From positions 252,224 through 316,223 of the forward strand of contig PTFA01000405.1 of assembly GCA_003342895.1 (NCBI GenBank): a DNA stretch of 64,000 nt. The letters run 5' to 3'. This DNA comes from Casuarius casuarius (Eukaryota > Chordata > Aves > Casuariiformes > Casuariidae). Both the position numbers and the translations under genes were made by a program. Positions 61,986-64,000 of this stretch are shown one piece after another. A model generated the notes under the pieces. It was not told where the DNA came from. It was given only the letters and a program-made list of their open reading frames with translations, and did not search any database. Within the stretch, counting starts at the first letter, position 1. Each line of letters starts with the position of its first letter.

Positions 61986-64000
61986 TAGCCATAATTACAG
62001 ACAAATTTCCACGTGCTTTTACTTGAAATATTACCTATTTAACAGACTGATCTAGTTTCGACAGGGCTGTGAAAGTAGAATGGCAAAATTATTCTTATAC
62101 TGGTCGCCTCAGCCTTATGTTGGAAGTTAATCTTTCTCTTAAAATAGCAGTAATGTGAAAAAAACAAAAACACAGACTAGGCACTCATTCCATTTCACTG
62201 AGGTCCAGTAGCCAATCCAGCGCATAAAGCAGATGCTGAGACCCTGAAGAGATCATAACCTTAGATGAAATATGAATATATAATACATAAATGAATGGAC
62301 CATGTCAGGCTAGGAGTTCTGAAGAAGAAATCTCCACTAGAAGCTATGGCATTTTCTACTCATATAAAGAAAGAGACAAACAACAAAAAAGGCAACTGGA
62401 CTATATGTTACAGCTTTATTTTCAAAGCCAAACATCTCATTCAAAAAAGATTTCAAAATTAAGCATTACACAAATCTTTGCAAGAATTGAGCAAAAAGCT
62501 AAGTTCTTAATAGCTTATAGCTACTTCTGTATCAAATTTCAAGACCTCTTGGTAGTTCAAACATCTGAGAAGGGTTCAGACAAGGGAACAGTTCCAGTAT
62601 GAAACAGTGGAAACTGTGAAAAGTTCTCCTTCTTTAACCAATTACTGCTAAGAAAACAAGAAAGAGGAACAAATGTTTGCATTTGGAAAGCATTGTGTTA
62701 TTTCTACAGAGCTACTTCTGTTAAACCACTGGAAAAGGAGGAATATATTCCTAATGTACCTTATGTTTTTACTTACTAGTGAAAGAACGGCCTGGCTATT
62801 TCTAGGTGCTTAAATGGAATAAGTACTCCTAGACCAGGGTAAGATTTTCAGCACTTGTAACAAATCCCTCCCAGAATAAATGGAAAACAAGCCTCCAAAT
62901 GTCCTCTCATCTTTGTAAATCATTCCCATAGAACAACTCTAAATATTCATGAAGTATTATCAGAATGTAAAAGAACTAATAGAAAGAAGATATGGAAGAG
63001 GAAACCACGGTACTTGTTACACTTGTACACATGCCGATGCCACACTGAGAATGGTGTTTTAGTTAAACAGACACCGTTTCTTATTTGTTTCCTCTTTTAC
63101 TGCATTTTCTTCTTAATTTTTGCTGCTGTCATGTTTAGTTAGTTATATCTGCTTTGTAGCGCTTGTTATTGGAGAGCTTTGGCTGAAGAGATCTCCCCAA
63201 ATACTGTCTCAGTAGTATTTAAGGAGTCAGAAGTATTTCAGGAGTCTCAGGAGTATTTAGGGACTATTTGTTTATGCACTCATTCTTGTTGTGCTGATAT
63301 ATGCATCCATCCTGCAGCCTGTGCAACAGGGAAAATGTTAACATTTTCTAAGTGCTAAGTTCACCTGGTCCAGTATGCACTTTATGAAATAAACATTAGT
63401 TGTCCTCTACAACCGAAACAGTATTAAGGCAAGCATTTATAAATAAATCTCTTGTCAAGTTGCACAGACTTTAATCTGGCCTAAAAAGAACTAAATGCAG
63501 ATGGTTTGTCTGGAAAGACCAGACTCAAGCTATGTAATCATGATTTGGTAGCTTACAAATAGTATTATTCTGTATTATAGCAAATGTGTTAGAATTAAAG
63601 ACAAAACAAAGAAATTGGACTGCACAAATAAATGATAACAGCATGTATAATCCATTTTGTAGGGTTATCAGTGTGGACACATTAAACATACAGCTTAACT
63701 TCTTACTGCAGCCCATCCACAATATAATCTTTCATTTTGTTATCAGCTTTCTACCAAGGAAAACACCACATTATATTAAAAAACCACAGCAGTACTGTTT
63801 CTAAGACCACAGCAGGCTGGATTCAAGACAAAGAGTAGATATGCTAGTCTGTGAACTATCAGAGAAGAAAGCCATGGATAGCAGGCTCACCACCCCTGCA
63901 ATTCTGGCAGCTTTCTAAAGCATCTGACTGACAGATTGCACAGGTCGGAAAGTGAGTTACTTTCTATTCCTCAGGCATCCCATGAAAGTTATTTGTGCTT
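61986..64000. other. Non-coding stretch, nothing recognised to window end
   Basis: The only structure noticed is a degenerate repeat near 63,211-63,262. Open frames are short and A+T-driven. Confidence 0.5.
63211..63262 (+). repeat. Degenerate 18-20-bp tandem repeat, about three copies
   Basis: AGTATTT recurs at 63,214, 63,232 and 63,252, each followed by a gagt/gact-containing spacer (aaggagtc, caggagtc, agggact). Confidence 0.65.

Noticed and set aside
1..64000. Prokaryotic-type features, CRISPR arrays, tRNA or rRNA genes
   Set aside because: Nothing in composition, frame density or repeats suggests them. The CR1 elements and microsatellites mark the sequence as vertebrate nuclear DNA.

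Overview
The window looks like a gene-poor, A+T-rich stretch of vertebrate nuclear DNA, most likely from a bird (a crocodilian or turtle is less likely). The main reason is a CR1-type LINE at about 38.7-41.0 kb with the avian-style 3' end (a ggtcccttccagcctc block followed by ATTCTGTG-like 8-mers). No L1, Alu or other mammalian repeat was seen, and repeat density is low. There are no operons, ribosome binding sites, rRNA or tRNA genes, or CRISPR arrays. The longest open frames are only about 150-170 codons, which chance gives in 64 kb, and none resembles a known protein family apart from the CR1 pieces.

Layout: 0-38 kb is non-coding single-copy-like DNA with scattered simple repeats, one likely ancient MIR-type SINE remnant (about 11.13-11.25 kb), two long alternating purine-pyrimidine tracts (18.59 and 30.25 kb) and short tandem duplications. 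At 38.47-41.08 kb a decayed CR1 copy is nested inside an older CR1-superfamily fragment: the older reverse-transcriptase frame breaks off near 38.71 kb and resumes near 40.98 kb. The inserted CR1 has about ten premature stops, at least four frameshifts, a lost GVPQG-type motif and an Asp-to-Asn change in the catalytic FADD box, so it is dead. From 41 to 64 kb the sequence is again non-coding-looking, with weak ancient-repeat traces near 45.8 kb, a 35-bp tandem duplication at 51.0 kb and a GGA-rich patch at 57.2 kb.

A few open segments bounded by good splice-site matches (26.9, 45.4, 52.9 and 55.2 kb on +; 48.4-48.7 kb on -) are listed as unproven exon candidates. The best is at 55.23-55.50 kb: acceptor, 88 codons, stop, then AATAAA 30 bases on. 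I recognise no family for any of them. Three good CTCF-like matches and a paired SOX-type site are given as low-confidence regulatory candidates. I found no convincing new multi-gene system. The most solid unusual structure is the CR1-in-CR1 nest.
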